DNA from: Pseudomonas putida
Lineage (GTDB): Bacteria; Pseudomonadota; Gammaproteobacteria; Pseudomonadales; Pseudomonadaceae
Assembly (NCBI GenBank): GCA_041071465.1
Contig: CP163498.1
Coordinates: 4,234,001 to 4,298,000 of the forward strand
Direction of reading: 5' to 3'
DNA: 64,000 nucleotides
Shown: in pieces, positions 9,324-18,514 of the stretch
Position numbering within the stretch: the stretch's first letter is position 1
Layout of the letters: each line of letters opens with the position of its first letter
Notes under the pieces: model-generated
What the model was told of the DNA's origin: nothing
The model's input: only the letters and a program-made list of their open reading frames with translations
Databases searched by the model: none
Position numbers and translations under genes: made by a program

Positions 9324-10364
9324 TTAGCGCTTCACCCCTTCATAGTTATCCAGCGTATCCCGCGCAATCTCCCGCCCTAGAGCAATCAGCTCCGGCGCCT
9401 TGTAGAACTCGAAAAACCGGCAGACCCGTTTAGGCACGTTGATCAGCACGTCTGGCGGATAGCCGGCGATTTTGTACTGTGCCAACGAGGTCTGCATGAC
9501 CTCGAAGCTCTGGTTGATCAGGTCCAGCAGCGAAGCAGGCCCCACGTTATCGATGATGAACGAACCGGTAGCCGACTTCGGTGCACCCTCGCGCTCCGGT
9601 GCCGCCGCCGGTTGCTGGCTTTCCGGGTCGGCGGCATCGTTCAGCCATGGGCTGGGTGGAGCCAGCCCTTCGGCGACGATCTCCTGCTCGATGCGTATCA
9701 GCTCCTCGGCCGGCTTGCGCCGAAACGGCAAGCGTGAACCCAGTGAACTCAACAAAGCATCAAAACGCATCTTGAATGCCGCCGGGCGTTCGATCACCGG
9801 CAACTGATAGTGCTTCTGGTTGGTGGCGTTGAGGTTGACCGCGATGATCAGGTCGCAATGGCTGGACACCACCGGGACGATTGGCAAGGGGTTGAGGATG
9901 CCTCCGTCGACCAGCATGCGGTTGCCTTGCATCACCGGTGTGAACAGGCTGGGGATGGCTGCCGAGGCGCGCATGGCCTGATGCAGGCAGCCCTCCTGGA
10001 ACCAGATTTCCTGCTGGTTGGTGAGGTCGGTGGCCACTGCTGTGTAAGGAATACGCAGTTGCTCAATGTTGATTTCGCCGACGATCTTGCGGATCTGCCC
10101 AAACACCTTGTCGCCGCGAATGGCACCCAGTCGAAAGCTGACGTCTACAAGGCGCAATACATCCAGATAATCCAGGCTTTCGATCCAGTTGCGGTAGTCG
10201 TCCAATTTGCCGGCGGAGTAGATGCCGCCAATCACCGCGCCCATGGAGCAGCCGGCGATACAGGCGATGTCGTAGCCGCGGCGCTCGATTTCCTCGATGA
10301 CGCCGATGTGTGCATACCCCCGGGCTCCGCCCGATCCCAGTACCAGCGCTACGCGTTTACTCAT
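9324..10364 (-). CDS. Patatin-like phospholipase family protein (RssA-like)
   Basis: This is a predicted serine-aspartate dyad lipid hydrolase. The N-terminal half has the oxyanion loop GSGGARGYAH, the nucleophile elbow GCSMGA and the catalytic Asp in MLVDGGILNP. The C-terminal part is specific to a proteobacterial RssA-like subgroup and contains a low-complexity linker rich in Pro, Ala and Glu. The second ATG (10364, MSKRVALV) is preferred to 10370 because GGGA is correctly spaced only for it. The length is 346 residues, with no signal peptide, so it is probably cytoplasmic. The natural substrate is unknown. It stands alone and converges on ppiD. Confidence 0.88.
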   Translation of the reverse strand: MSKRVALVLGSGGARGYAHIGVIEEIERRGYDIACIAGCSMGAVIGGIYSAGKLDDYRNWIESLDYLDVLRLVDVSFRLGAIRGDKVFGQIRKIVGEINIEQLRIPYTAVATDLTNQQEIWFQEGCLHQAMRASAAIPSLFTPVMQGNRMLVDGGILNPLPIVPVVSSHCDLIIAVNLNATNQKHYQLPVIERPAAFKMRFDALLSSLGSRLPFRRKPAEELIRIEQEIVAEGLAPPSPWLNDAADPESQQPAAAPEREGAPKSATGSFIIDNVGPASLLDLINQSFEVMQTSLAQYKIAGYPPDVLINVPKRVCRFFEFYKAPELIALGREIARDTLDNYEGVKR

Positions 10365-10541
10365 GAACATTCCCGGCCATTGCCACCATGGTCCTACAAT
10401 GCACCCATCGCTGCCTGTGCTTCAATGTAGATCGCGCTGAGCTACTGTATTAAAACCGGCCGGAGCCCGCTGGCCGGGCAGGGCACTTTTCAGCTGCCGG
10501 GGCGTCGAACAGCCACCGAATTTTCCATTGAGGTATTACTG

Positions 10542-10820
10542 ATGAAAGCCTGGATCTGCCTTCCACTGATTGCCTTGGCCCTTGCCGGCTGTGCGGGCAA
10601 GACGGCCTACCGTGACAGCTGCGCGACCCAGCTGGATGCCGCCTGGAAGGAACTGGACCTGGCCAAGGCCGAAGGCTTTGCCGGTGCCGTGAGCTATTCC
10701 AAGGCTTTGTCGCTGCTCACCGGGGCCAAGACCCAGCAGCAGTTCGAAGGTTACGAAAGCTGTACCCGCAAAGCTGAAAAGGCGCGCTTCTACATTCGTG
10801 AATCGCGCGCCGGGCGTTGA
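10542..10820 (+). CDS. Small predicted lipoprotein of unknown function
   Basis: The 92-residue product begins with a lipoprotein signal peptide (lipobox LAGC, Cys17), followed by a mature part of about 75 residues with two further Cys residues that could form a disulfide. The mature part looks helical (QLDAAWKELDLAKAEGFAG). Residue +2 after the lipidated Cys is Ala, which by the standard rule favours the outer membrane. It ends 14 bp before the CHAD gene and is probably co-transcribed with it. I do not recognise a named family. Confidence 0.8.
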   Translation: MKAWICLPLIALALAGCAGKTAYRDSCATQLDAAWKELDLAKAEGFAGAVSYSKALSLLTGAKTQQQFEGYESCTRKAEKARFYIRESRAGR

Positions 10821-10834
10821 CCAAGGAGCGTCCA

Positions 10835-11614
10835 ATGTCTGCCATGCTCGATCATGTCGTAGCTCAGATTCTGGCCGTGCAGGTGCGCCTGCTGGCCTGT
10901 CGCGAGCGCTTGGCTGCCAATACCGACAGCGAGGCCTTGCACGACCTGCGTATCACCTTGCGCCGGCTGCGCAGCCTGCTGCGGCCGCTGCGCGGCCTGC
11001 CTGGCGTGGAGCAACTGGAAGATGCCGCCAGCGCGCTGGGTACCCTGACCACGCCGCTGCGTGATCGCGAGGTGCTGGCGGCTGAGCTGATGGGGCGCGG
11101 CCAAACCGCGGCCGGCCAGCGGCGCCTTCAGGGGCGTGACAGAATCTTCGCCAGTGTCGCTGCTAGCCCACAGCTGGCAAGGGTGCTGGCGATTGTCGAC
11201 GCGTTTCCACTGTTTTTGCGTGCGGCAGGCCGTGAGGGTTTGGTCAAGTCGCTGGGCAAGCGCATCGACAAACGCCTGGTCAAGCAATGGCGCAGGTTGA
11301 ACGAAGCGCTGCAGGACCCGGCCCACGATCGTCATCGGCTGCGTTTGCTGATCAAGCGTGCGCGCTATGGCGATGAGGCATACCCGCAGCTCAACCATGC
11401 AGGCAAGAAACTGCAGCGTTTGCTGAAGCAGGCGCAGGGCGACCTTGGCAACTGGCACGACCGCCTGCAATGGCTGCTGCAAGTGCGCGATCATGCCGAC
11501 CTGGCCCCCTGCAAGGCGGCTTGGGAGCATGAGCTGCACGAGGCTGAGCGCCAATCGGATGTGACCCTCGATGCCCTGCAACGGGCGCTGGCGCGGCGCC
11601 AGCCCGAAAAATGA
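10835..11614 (+). CDS. CHAD domain-containing protein
   Basis: CHAD domains are all-helical and rich in conserved His, Arg and Lys; in other bacteria they bind polyphosphate. The 259-residue product has the typical opening LHDLRITLRRLRSLLRPLRG at about residues 37-56 and a second basic helical half (HRLRLLIKRARYG). There is no CYTH triphosphatase domain, which is often fused to CHAD. ATG 10835 has AAGGAG upstream; the frame from 10817 overlaps the previous stop and lacks a site. A role with polyphosphate granules is inferred from the family only. Confidence 0.88.
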   Translation: MSAMLDHVVAQILAVQVRLLACRERLAANTDSEALHDLRITLRRLRSLLRPLRGLPGVEQLEDAASALGTLTTPLRDREVLAAELMGRGQTAAGQRRLQGRDRIFASVAASPQLARVLAIVDAFPLFLRAAGREGLVKSLGKRIDKRLVKQWRRLNEALQDPAHDRHRLRLLIKRARYGDEAYPQLNHAGKKLQRLLKQAQGDLGNWHDRLQWLLQVRDHADLAPCKAAWEHELHEAERQSDVTLDALQRALARRQPEK

Positions 11615-11691
11615 CCGAAATGCGGGCTGATCCCCCGAGGTTTGCTGGCTAGGATGGGCAGACCTTTTTCGCTGCAGGCAGGAGCCGGCCA

Positions 11692-12489
11692 ATGAATTTC
11701 AACCAACTGCTCGACGCCGTGCGGGCCAACCCGAACTCCGTCAGTATCCCGCCCAGCTGGGCCCAGGGCCGCGCTGCCTTTGGCGGGCTGATGGCGGCAA
11801 TGGTCTATGAAACCATGCGCCTGAAACTAAGCGACAGCCGCCCGGTACGCTCGCTGGCCATCAGCTTTGTGGCGCCAGCGGCGGCAGATGTGCCGATCCG
11901 CTTCGAGGTGGAGGTGCTGCGTGAAGGCAAGGCAGTCAGCACCTTGCTGGGCCGCGCCGTTCAGGATGGCCAGGTTGTGACGCTGGTACAGGGCAATTTC
12001 GGTGCAGGCCGGCCTTCGGTGGTCGAAGTGCCAGCATTACCGGCGATGGAAATACCGGCACTCGATGATGCAGCTCCCGAGTTACCGTACATCAAAGGCG
12101 TTACCCCGGAGTTCATGCGGCACGTGGCATTGCGCTGGGCAGTGGGCGGGTTGCCGTTTAGTGGCAATCAGTCGCGCAAGATGGGGGGCTGGGTACGGTT
12201 GCGGGATGTGGCTGAAGAACAGGTCAACGAAACGCACCTGCTGGCGTTGGTCGATGCCTGGCCACCGAGCCTGATGCCGTTTCTCAAGCAGCCCGCAGCG
12301 GGCAGCACGCTGACCTGGACCATCGAATTCATTCAGCCCACAGCGAAGCTATCGACCCTGGACTGGTGCCGGTATTGCGTAGAGACCGAGCATGCGCGGG
12401 ATGGTTATGGGCATGCTGCTGCGGCGTTGTGGACCGCAGGGGGTGAATTGCTGGCCTTGAGCCGCCAGACCGTCACCGTGTTTGCCTAA
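11692..12489 (+). CDS. Acyl-CoA thioesterase family protein (TesB-like double hot-dog)
   Basis: The 265-residue product matches the arrangement of two hot-dog folds found in TesB-like thioesterases, which cleave acyl-CoA to free acid and CoA. Visible features are an N-terminal GRAAFGGLMAAMVYETM helix (the hot-dog central helix), a first repeat ending in VTLVQGNFG, and a second repeat containing DAWPPSLMP and the Asp/Thr-type residues near the end. The ATG at 11692 follows GGCAGGAGCC. It is apparently a monocistronic gene converging with the DUF962 gene. Substrate length is not predictable from sequence. Confidence 0.85.
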   Translation: MNFNQLLDAVRANPNSVSIPPSWAQGRAAFGGLMAAMVYETMRLKLSDSRPVRSLAISFVAPAAADVPIRFEVEVLREGKAVSTLLGRAVQDGQVVTLVQGNFGAGRPSVVEVPALPAMEIPALDDAAPELPYIKGVTPEFMRHVALRWAVGGLPFSGNQSRKMGGWVRLRDVAEEQVNETHLLALVDAWPPSLMPFLKQPAAGSTLTWTIEFIQPTAKLSTLDWCRYCVETEHARDGYGHAAAALWTAGGELLALSRQTVTVFA

Positions 12490-12525
12490 CCCGTAACCAC
12501 AGCGATTGCGCGCATGATCGTCACG

Positions 12526-12894
12526 TCAATGGCGGTGCTTGTGCCGCTCCCGCCAGGCCTTCCACCAAGCCCCGCTGAGTACAAAGCGCGGGAAGGTGAT
12601 GAACTGCTCGGTCAGTAAGCGTTGCATGGCATCCTGGCGGTTGGCGAATGGCTCGGGCTGTTCGGCTTCCAGGCGGTGGCCATGGCGCTGCAGGCCGAGG
12701 CCGGCGATCAAGGCAATGATACCCACCGCGATCTGGCCCAGGTCGAGACCGAAGAGGCCGGACAGCACCAGCAGAGCCCCCAGGATGAACAACGGCACGG
12801 CAATCAGGTGCAGCACCAGATTGGTCGGGTGGCGGTGGTTATGGTGGTAGCCGCGCCATTGCCAGGCGGGCAGGTTGGGCAGGCGTTTGCTCAT
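12526..12894 (-). CDS. DUF962/Mpo1-like membrane protein
   Basis: The 122-residue product has a cluster of His residues near the N terminus (YHHNHRHPTNLVLHL) followed by two hydrophobic segments at about 28-50 and 54-72. This is the pattern of the DUF962 family. The yeast member Mpo1 is an Fe-dependent dioxygenase acting on 2-hydroxy fatty acids, and the His cluster here could bind such a metal. The bacterial function is not established. The C-terminal half is amphipathic and basic. An AGGAATT-type site lies just upstream of the start. Confidence 0.75.
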   Translation of the reverse strand: MSKRLPNLPAWQWRGYHHNHRHPTNLVLHLIAVPLFILGALLVLSGLFGLDLGQIAVGIIALIAGLGLQRHGHRLEAEQPEPFANRQDAMQRLLTEQFITFPRFVLSGAWWKAWRERHKHRH

Positions 12895-12969
12895 GGGTAA
12901 TTCCTCTCGGTCATGCCCAAAGCTTAGTGCGGCCCCCGAGCGGGGGCCAATCGAGGCTGGCTATGGTGG

Positions 12970-14448
12970 CTATAGCTTGAGCTGGCCAATGGCTTTGCTC
13001 AGTTCGCCTGCCAGGGTCGCCAGTTCGCTGCTGGTGGTCGCCGAGCTCACTGTCTGCTGCACAGTCTGCTCGGTGACATCGCGGATGCTCACCACCGCGC
13101 GGTTCATTTCCTCGGCCACCTGGCTTTGCTGCTCGGCCGCCACAGCAATCTGGGTATTGCTTTCGCGCATTTGCGCCACGGCACCGGTGATTTCGGCCAG
13201 CGCCTCACCGGCTTCCTGTGCCTGGCGCACGCAGTCGTCGGCCTTGTACGAGCTTTCCTGCATGAACTCCACTGCATCGCGGGTGCCCGACTGCAGGGCC
13301 GAAACCATGGTGGTGATCTCGTCTGTGGAGGATTGCACGCGTTTGGCCAGGTTGCGCACTTCATCGGCCACCACGGCAAAGCCGCGCCCCAAGTCACCGG
13401 CGCGCGCTGCTTCGATGGCGGCGTTGAGCGCCAGCAGGTTGGTCTGTTCGGCAATACTGTGGATCACACTGACCACGCCGTTGATTTTCTGACTGTCTTC
13501 AGCCAGCTGACGAATCATCTCGGCAGTTTGCTGCACGCCGCTGGAAAGCCCGGAAATCGAATCCTGCACCCGGCTGACCACCTCTTTGCCACTGCCGGCC
13601 AGGGTGTCGGCGGATTGTGACAAGTCGCGGGTGGCGCCGGCGTGCTGGGCAATGTGGTGCACCGTCGCCGACATTTCGTTGATGGCGGTGGCCGCTTGAT
13701 CGGTCTCGCTCTGTTGGCCAAGCATGCCGTGGCGCACGTCGCTCATGCTGGCGGCCAGGCGTGCGGCACCTGAGTCCAACTGTGCAGCGGTATGGGCGAC
13801 GGTGCTGACCACGCGGTGATAGGTTGCCTGCATGGCGTTGAAGGCCCCGGCCATCTGGCCGACCTCGTCGCCACAGGCTAGCGGTACCCGAGCCGCCAGG
13901 TCGCCGGTTTTTTCCACGTGCAGCATCACGTCCTTGAGGGTATTGAGCTGGCTGAGCAGGAAGCGGATCAGCAGTTGTGAGGCGCCGAGCATGGCCAGCA
14001 TCAATATCAGCACGCACACCGCGTAATTGCTGAAGCGATCGAAGAATACCTGGCGCAGGCTGGGCGACTGGGCCAGCACGGCAACCTGCTGGTCGCCGTT
14101 GCGCAGTACCTGTGCGCCGCGCAGCGGGTTGTCACCGAGGATCCAGGCGCTGGGCAGTGCAACCCAGCCCTGGGCGTTGCGCAGGGCTTCAAGGGCCTCA
14201 CCGGCGAGGGTTGGCGTTTGCCCGGCCGACCAGCTGATGACGTTGGCCGGGCGCGGCAGTGCTTGCCCGGCCGGCCAGGCAGCCAACAACTGGGCTTGCG
14301 CGGCCGCTTGCTCCTGCGCTGCCTCGGCGCGTGCGCGTTGCTCCAGGTGCACGGCATACAGCACCAGCAGCAAGGTGGTCACAAAGGCCACCGCGTTGAC
14401 GGCCCAGAATTTGTACTTCAAGGAAACGTTGCTAAGCCAGGCACCCAT
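12970..14448 (-). CDS. Methyl-accepting chemotaxis protein
   Basis: A transmembrane chemoreceptor of 492 residues. Transmembrane segment 1 is at about 12-30. It is followed by a short periplasmic ligand region of about 110 residues, TM2 at about 145-170, a HAMP domain, and a cytoplasmic signalling domain with the invariant hairpin tip ([20 protein letters not shown], then [12 protein letters not shown]). The protein signals to CheA/CheW to control flagellar rotation. The periplasmic domain is small and I cannot assign its ligand. There is no C-terminal CheR-binding pentapeptide. It is transcribed alone, with TatD downstream of its promoter side on the same strand. Confidence 0.93.
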   Translation of the reverse strand: MGAWLSNVSLKYKFWAVNAVAFVTTLLLVLYAVHLEQRARAEAAQEQAAAQAQLLAAWPAGQALPRPANVISWSAGQTPTLAGEALEALRNAQGWVALPSAWILGDNPLRGAQVLRNGDQQVAVLAQSPSLRQVFFDRFSNYAVCVLILMLAMLGASQLLIRFLLSQLNTLKDVMLHVEKTGDLAARVPLACGDEVGQMAGAFNAMQATYHRVVSTVAHTAAQLDSGAARLAASMSDVRHGMLGQQSETDQAATAINEMSATVHHIAQHAGATRDLSQSADTLAGSGKEVVSRVQDSISGLSSGVQQTAEMIRQLAEDSQKINGVVSVIHSIAEQTNLLALNAAIEAARAGDLGRGFAVVADEVRNLAKRVQSSTDEITTMVSALQSGTRDAVEFMQESSYKADDCVRQAQEAGEALAEITGAVAQMRESNTQIAVAAEQQSQVAEEMNRAVVSIRDVTEQTVQQTVSSATTSSELATLAGELSKAIGQLKL

Positions 14449-14542
14449 GGGCAGGTCTTCTCTGAGTTGAGCGGAAACAATATTGGCAAGGTGCCATCAT
14501 TGTGCCTGTATCACTCAGGTCCGTTGTTGATATGCGTCAAAT

Positions 14543-15436
<894 letters not shown>

Positions 15437-15458
15437 TTATCACTTGGCGGTGCAACCC

Positions 15459-16901
15459 ATGGATGCCGCCCACCGACCACGGACACGTTTGCGCATGCTG
15501 CGATGCTGGCTTGTTTTCCTGCTGACGCTCGGGCTGGTCCTTGCCGGTCCGGCACAGGCGCGCGCGCCGGGGCCGCAGCAGAATATTCCGCCAGCCAAGG
15601 TGCGTGACCTGCAGCAGATTCGCACCAGCAAAGTGCTGCGAGTGCTGGTCAACCAGAGCCGCAACAGCTCGGGTGAGGTCAAGGGCGAGCCGGTCGGCAT
15701 TGAGTATTATCGCCTGCGTGCCCTGGAGCATTACCTCAATGCTCGTACCGCCGACGACCAGCAGATCCAGCTAAAGCTCATCCCAAGGGCCAAGGAGCAG
15801 TTGCTGGGCGCCTTGGCCCGTGGCGAGGGTGACCTGGCTGCGCCTGGCGAACTGCTCGACCCCAGCACGGTGCGCGGCGTCAGCAGCAGTGCGCCGATAC
15901 TCGACCAGGTGCCGTTGATGCTGGTCGGGCGTAAAGGCGAGCGAAGCTTCAGCAAGGTCGAGCAGTTGTCCGGGCGTACCGTGGCCTTGACCAGCGCCAG
16001 CGCCGCCGGGCCAATGATCCAGCAGGTCAACCAGCAACTGGCGCTGCGCAAGCGGCCGCCAATCAAGGTGGAGTGGGTCGATTCGACGCTGGCGGTGGAG
16101 GACGTGCTGGAGATGGTGCAGGCTGGCATCTACCACCTGACCGTAGTCGAGCAGCCAATTGCCCGCCGATGGGCGCGGGTTATGCCGCGCCTGCGCCTGG
16201 ACAGCCGGGTGCACCTGGGGGCGCCGCAAGCCATGCGCTGGTATGTGGGGCGTGATGCGCCGCAATTGTTGGCGACGGTCGATCACTTCCTGCAAGGTTA
16301 CCGCGCGCCTGACAACCAGGATGCCGCGTTCGAGCGCATCTACCGCCGTCAGTATCGGGTGCACAACCCGTTGGCCAGCAAGGACCGCCAGCGCCTGGCC
16401 TCGGTGCGGGCGGTGCTGCAGAAGCATGGTCAGGCGCAGCAGATCGACTGGCTCAACCTGGCTGCGCTGGCCTTCAAGGAGTCGACGCTCAACCCGGCTG
16501 CACGCGGCACCGGTGGTGCCCATGGCCTGATGCAGATCACCCCTTCGGCCGCCCAGCGCGTGGGGGTGAGCAACACCGCGACGGTGGATGGCAATGTCCA
16601 GGCCAGTGCTCGATACCTGGCGCTTATCCGGCGCAAGTTCTTCGCCAGTGCCAAGATCAACGAGCGTGAGCGCATGGCCTTTGTGCTGGCAGCCTACAAT
16701 CTTGGCCCCGAGCGGGTCCAGGCCATGCGCGCCGAGGCTCGGCGGCGTGGGCTCAACGGTAACCAGTGGTTTTTCCAGACCGAACGCATCGCCATGGAGC
16801 AGGTGGGTATGGGGCCAGTCAATTTCGTCAACAGCGTCAACAAATACTACCTGGCGTTCAACCGCGAACGGGTCGCGCTGGAGCGCGTAGCGAAGCGTTG
16901 A
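15459..16901 (+). CDS. MltF-like lytic transglycosylase with solute-binding domain
   Basis: The product combines an N-terminal membrane anchor or signal (hydrophobic LRCWLVFLLTLGLVLAG), a periplasmic solute-binding-protein-3-like domain at about residues 50-290, and a C-terminal SLT domain. The SLT domain carries the catalytic Glu in FKESTLNP and the motif GLMQITPSAAQRVGV. It is expected to cleave the MurNAc-GlcNAc bond in peptidoglycan, as MltF does. The ATG at 15459 gives 480 residues; ATG 15408 (longer) and 15495 (shorter) are possible. The mature protein contains no lipobox. It is divergent from tatD. Confidence 0.85.
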   Translation: MDAAHRPRTRLRMLRCWLVFLLTLGLVLAGPAQARAPGPQQNIPPAKVRDLQQIRTSKVLRVLVNQSRNSSGEVKGEPVGIEYYRLRALEHYLNARTADDQQIQLKLIPRAKEQLLGALARGEGDLAAPGELLDPSTVRGVSSSAPILDQVPLMLVGRKGERSFSKVEQLSGRTVALTSASAAGPMIQQVNQQLALRKRPPIKVEWVDSTLAVEDVLEMVQAGIYHLTVVEQPIARRWARVMPRLRLDSRVHLGAPQAMRWYVGRDAPQLLATVDHFLQGYRAPDNQDAAFERIYRRQYRVHNPLASKDRQRLASVRAVLQKHGQAQQIDWLNLAALAFKESTLNPAARGTGGAHGLMQITPSAAQRVGVSNTATVDGNVQASARYLALIRRKFFASAKINERERMAFVLAAYNLGPERVQAMRAEARRRGLNGNQWFFQTERIAMEQVGMGPVNFVNSVNKYYLAFNRERVALERVAKR

Positions 16902-17014
16902 TGTATCGAATTTGTAGATTGTTATGTTGGGCTTTTTGCGATTTTCATATCAGTAGAATTGATTATGATGGCGCTCATCCCAACACAACTTCCTCGCTTC
17001 AAGGACGCTCCGAC

Positions 17015-17452
17015 ATGAACAACACTACCCTCAACGCCCTGTTCTCTACCCGTGCTGGCGCTGGCCTCAGCGTTATCCGCATCCTGGTCGGCATCATTTT
17101 CATGGCGCATGGTGCGCAAAAACTCTTCGGCCTGTTCGGTGGCTATGGCCTGGAAGGCACCGGCCAATGGATGGAAAGCATCGGCCTGGCCCCGGGTTAC
17201 CTGATGGCCCTGCTGTCCGGTAGTGCCGAGTTCTTCGGCGGCCTGGCCCTGGTGGTTGGCCTGCTGGCTCGTCCAGCGGCGCTGGCGCTGACCGTGACCT
17301 TGGTGGTGGCGATCTTCTCGGTGCACATCGGCAATGGCCTGTTCATGTCCAACAACGGCTATGAGTTCGCCTTGGCGCTGCTGGCCGGTACCGTTGCCGT
17401 CATGATCGAAGGCGCAGGCCGCTTCTCGCTCGACCGCCTGATCGCCCGCTGA
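17015..17452 (+). CDS. DoxX family integral membrane protein
   Basis: The 145-residue product has four hydrophobic segments and the DoxX hallmarks: an N-terminal RILVGIIFMAHGAQKLFG segment, a GLAPGYLM turn and GSAEFFGGLALVVGLLARP. Family members are poorly characterised quinone- or redox-linked membrane proteins. The ATG at 17015 lies behind AAGGACG and gives the family start. The upstream 110 bp is AT-rich and contains a TATGAT box at 16964-16969. A long inverted repeat follows the stop immediately. Function in this organism is unknown. Confidence 0.85.
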   Translation: MNNTTLNALFSTRAGAGLSVIRILVGIIFMAHGAQKLFGLFGGYGLEGTGQWMESIGLAPGYLMALLSGSAEFFGGLALVVGLLARPAALALTVTLVVAIFSVHIGNGLFMSNNGYEFALALLAGTVAVMIEGAGRFSLDRLIAR

Positions 17453-17459
17453 TACTGCG

Positions 17460-17523
17460 CAAGCGGCAAGATACAAGCCTCAAGCCGAAAGTGATCGGTT
17501 TGAGGCTTGTATCTTGCCGCTTG
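17460..17523. repeat. 28-bp arm inverted repeat after doxX
   Basis: 17460-17487 pairs with 17496-17523 across an 8-base loop (AAAGTGAT), with one G-T wobble and no mismatch otherwise. The arms are built of CAAGC/AAGATACAAGC-type words. It lacks a U-run and resembles dispersed Pseudomonas intergenic repeats. Confidence 0.8.
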
Positions 17524-17676
17524 TAGCTCTAGCATACCGCCTGCGCCGATTTAAACAGCTACTTGCGGGGCGCAGGAAAGCCCCACCTCCGGGCCATCCG
17601 AAATACCGCTAAAGCGCTGGTTCGGTGACGCCTCCCACCGCTGCCCAGCGGGATTCGCGAGGCGGAGAGAAGCTCC

Positions 17677-17985
17677 ATGAGTTGCCCACGTACCAGTGTC
17701 TGTTTGAGCCCTTTGCCTGCCAACCAGGCGTCCCGCACACCGCGCATCCTGCTCGGCGGCCAGCATCAGCCCACCCTTTTGCGTCATCTCGAAGGCCTGT
17801 CACGGCGCAAGGGCCAGGCGCGTGCCTTTCTGATTCAGTTCGCCGATAGCGGCTGCTACCTCGCGCAGTATGGCACTGACCGTTTCGACCTGGCCGTGAT
17901 CCAGGCGCCAGCGCTGGAGGAGGCTGCCGAAGTCATCGGCCACCTCACCCGCATCGCGCGCCAAGGCCTGATTACCCGCCGCTGA
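17677..17985 (+). CDS. Conserved-looking small protein upstream of greB, unknown function
   Basis: The 102-residue product has no signal peptide or clear membrane segment. The N-terminal third is Ser/Pro/Gln-rich, the centre is basic (LLRHLEGLSRRKGQARAF), and the C-terminal half reads like a small alpha/beta domain (FDLAVIQAPALEEAAEVIGH). The ATG has GAGAGAAG upstream. Its stop is 11 bp before the TTG start of greB, and the greB ribosome binding site abuts its stop codon, so the two are probably co-translated. I do not recognise the family. Confidence 0.7.
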   Translation: MSCPRTSVCLSPLPANQASRTPRILLGGQHQPTLLRHLEGLSRRKGQARAFLIQFADSGCYLAQYGTDRFDLAVIQAPALEEAAEVIGHLTRIARQGLITRR

Positions 17986-17996
17986 GGAGTGCGCTG

Positions 17997-18467
17997 TTGA
18001 GCACCAACATCATCACCACGGAAGGCCATGAGGCGCTGAAGAAGGAGCTGGACCACCTGTGGCGGGTGTATCGGCCGGAAATCACCCAGAAAGTCGCCTG
18101 GGCGGCGTCGCTGGGAGACCGTAGCGAGAACGCCGACTATCAGTACAACAAGAAGCTACTGCGCGAAATCGACCGCCGAGTGCGTTACCTGCGCAAGCGC
18201 CTTGAAGATGTGAAGGTGGTGGCGTACTCGCCGCAGCAGGAGGGCAAAGTGTTTTTCGGTGCCTGGGTCGAAATCGAGAACGATGAGGGCGAGACCATGA
18301 AGTTTCGCATTGTCGGCTATGACGAGATCTACGGGCGCAACGATTACATTTCGATCGACTCGCCCATGGCCCGCGCCTTGTTGAAGAAGGAGGAGGGCGA
18401 TGAGGTGGTGGTGCATACACCTACTGGTGAAGCGACCTGGTATGTGAACAGCATCAGCTACGGGTGA
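17997..18467 (+). CDS. greB: Transcription elongation factor GreB
   Basis: GreB enters the RNA polymerase secondary channel and stimulates cleavage of backtracked RNA. The 156-residue product has the N-terminal coiled coil with the acidic tip (ASLGDRSENADYQYNKK, about residues 40-56) and the C-terminal FKBP-like domain. The long Leu/Arg coiled-coil stretch RRVRYLRKRLEDVKV and the tip identify GreB rather than GreA. The start is TTG at 17997, six or so bases after GAGGAG; no ATG fits. It is coupled to the small gene before it. Confidence 0.93.
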   Translation: MSTNIITTEGHEALKKELDHLWRVYRPEITQKVAWAASLGDRSENADYQYNKKLLREIDRRVRYLRKRLEDVKVVAYSPQQEGKVFFGAWVEIENDEGETMKFRIVGYDEIYGRNDYISIDSPMARALLKKEEGDEVVVHTPTGEATWYVNSISYG

Positions 18468-18480
18468 TGAGTTGACGTTA

Positions 18481-18508
18481 CCTGTGCCCGCCTCTTCGCG
18501 GGCACAGG
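18481..18508. terminator. Hairpin between greB and the ABC permease gene
   Basis: A perfect 11-bp stem (18481-18491 with 18498-18508) has a CTCTTC loop. It lies between two converging genes, only 13 bp after greB. There is no long U-run; it resembles the short REP hairpins seen elsewhere in this window. Confidence 0.6.
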
Positions 18509-18514
18509 CAGCCA

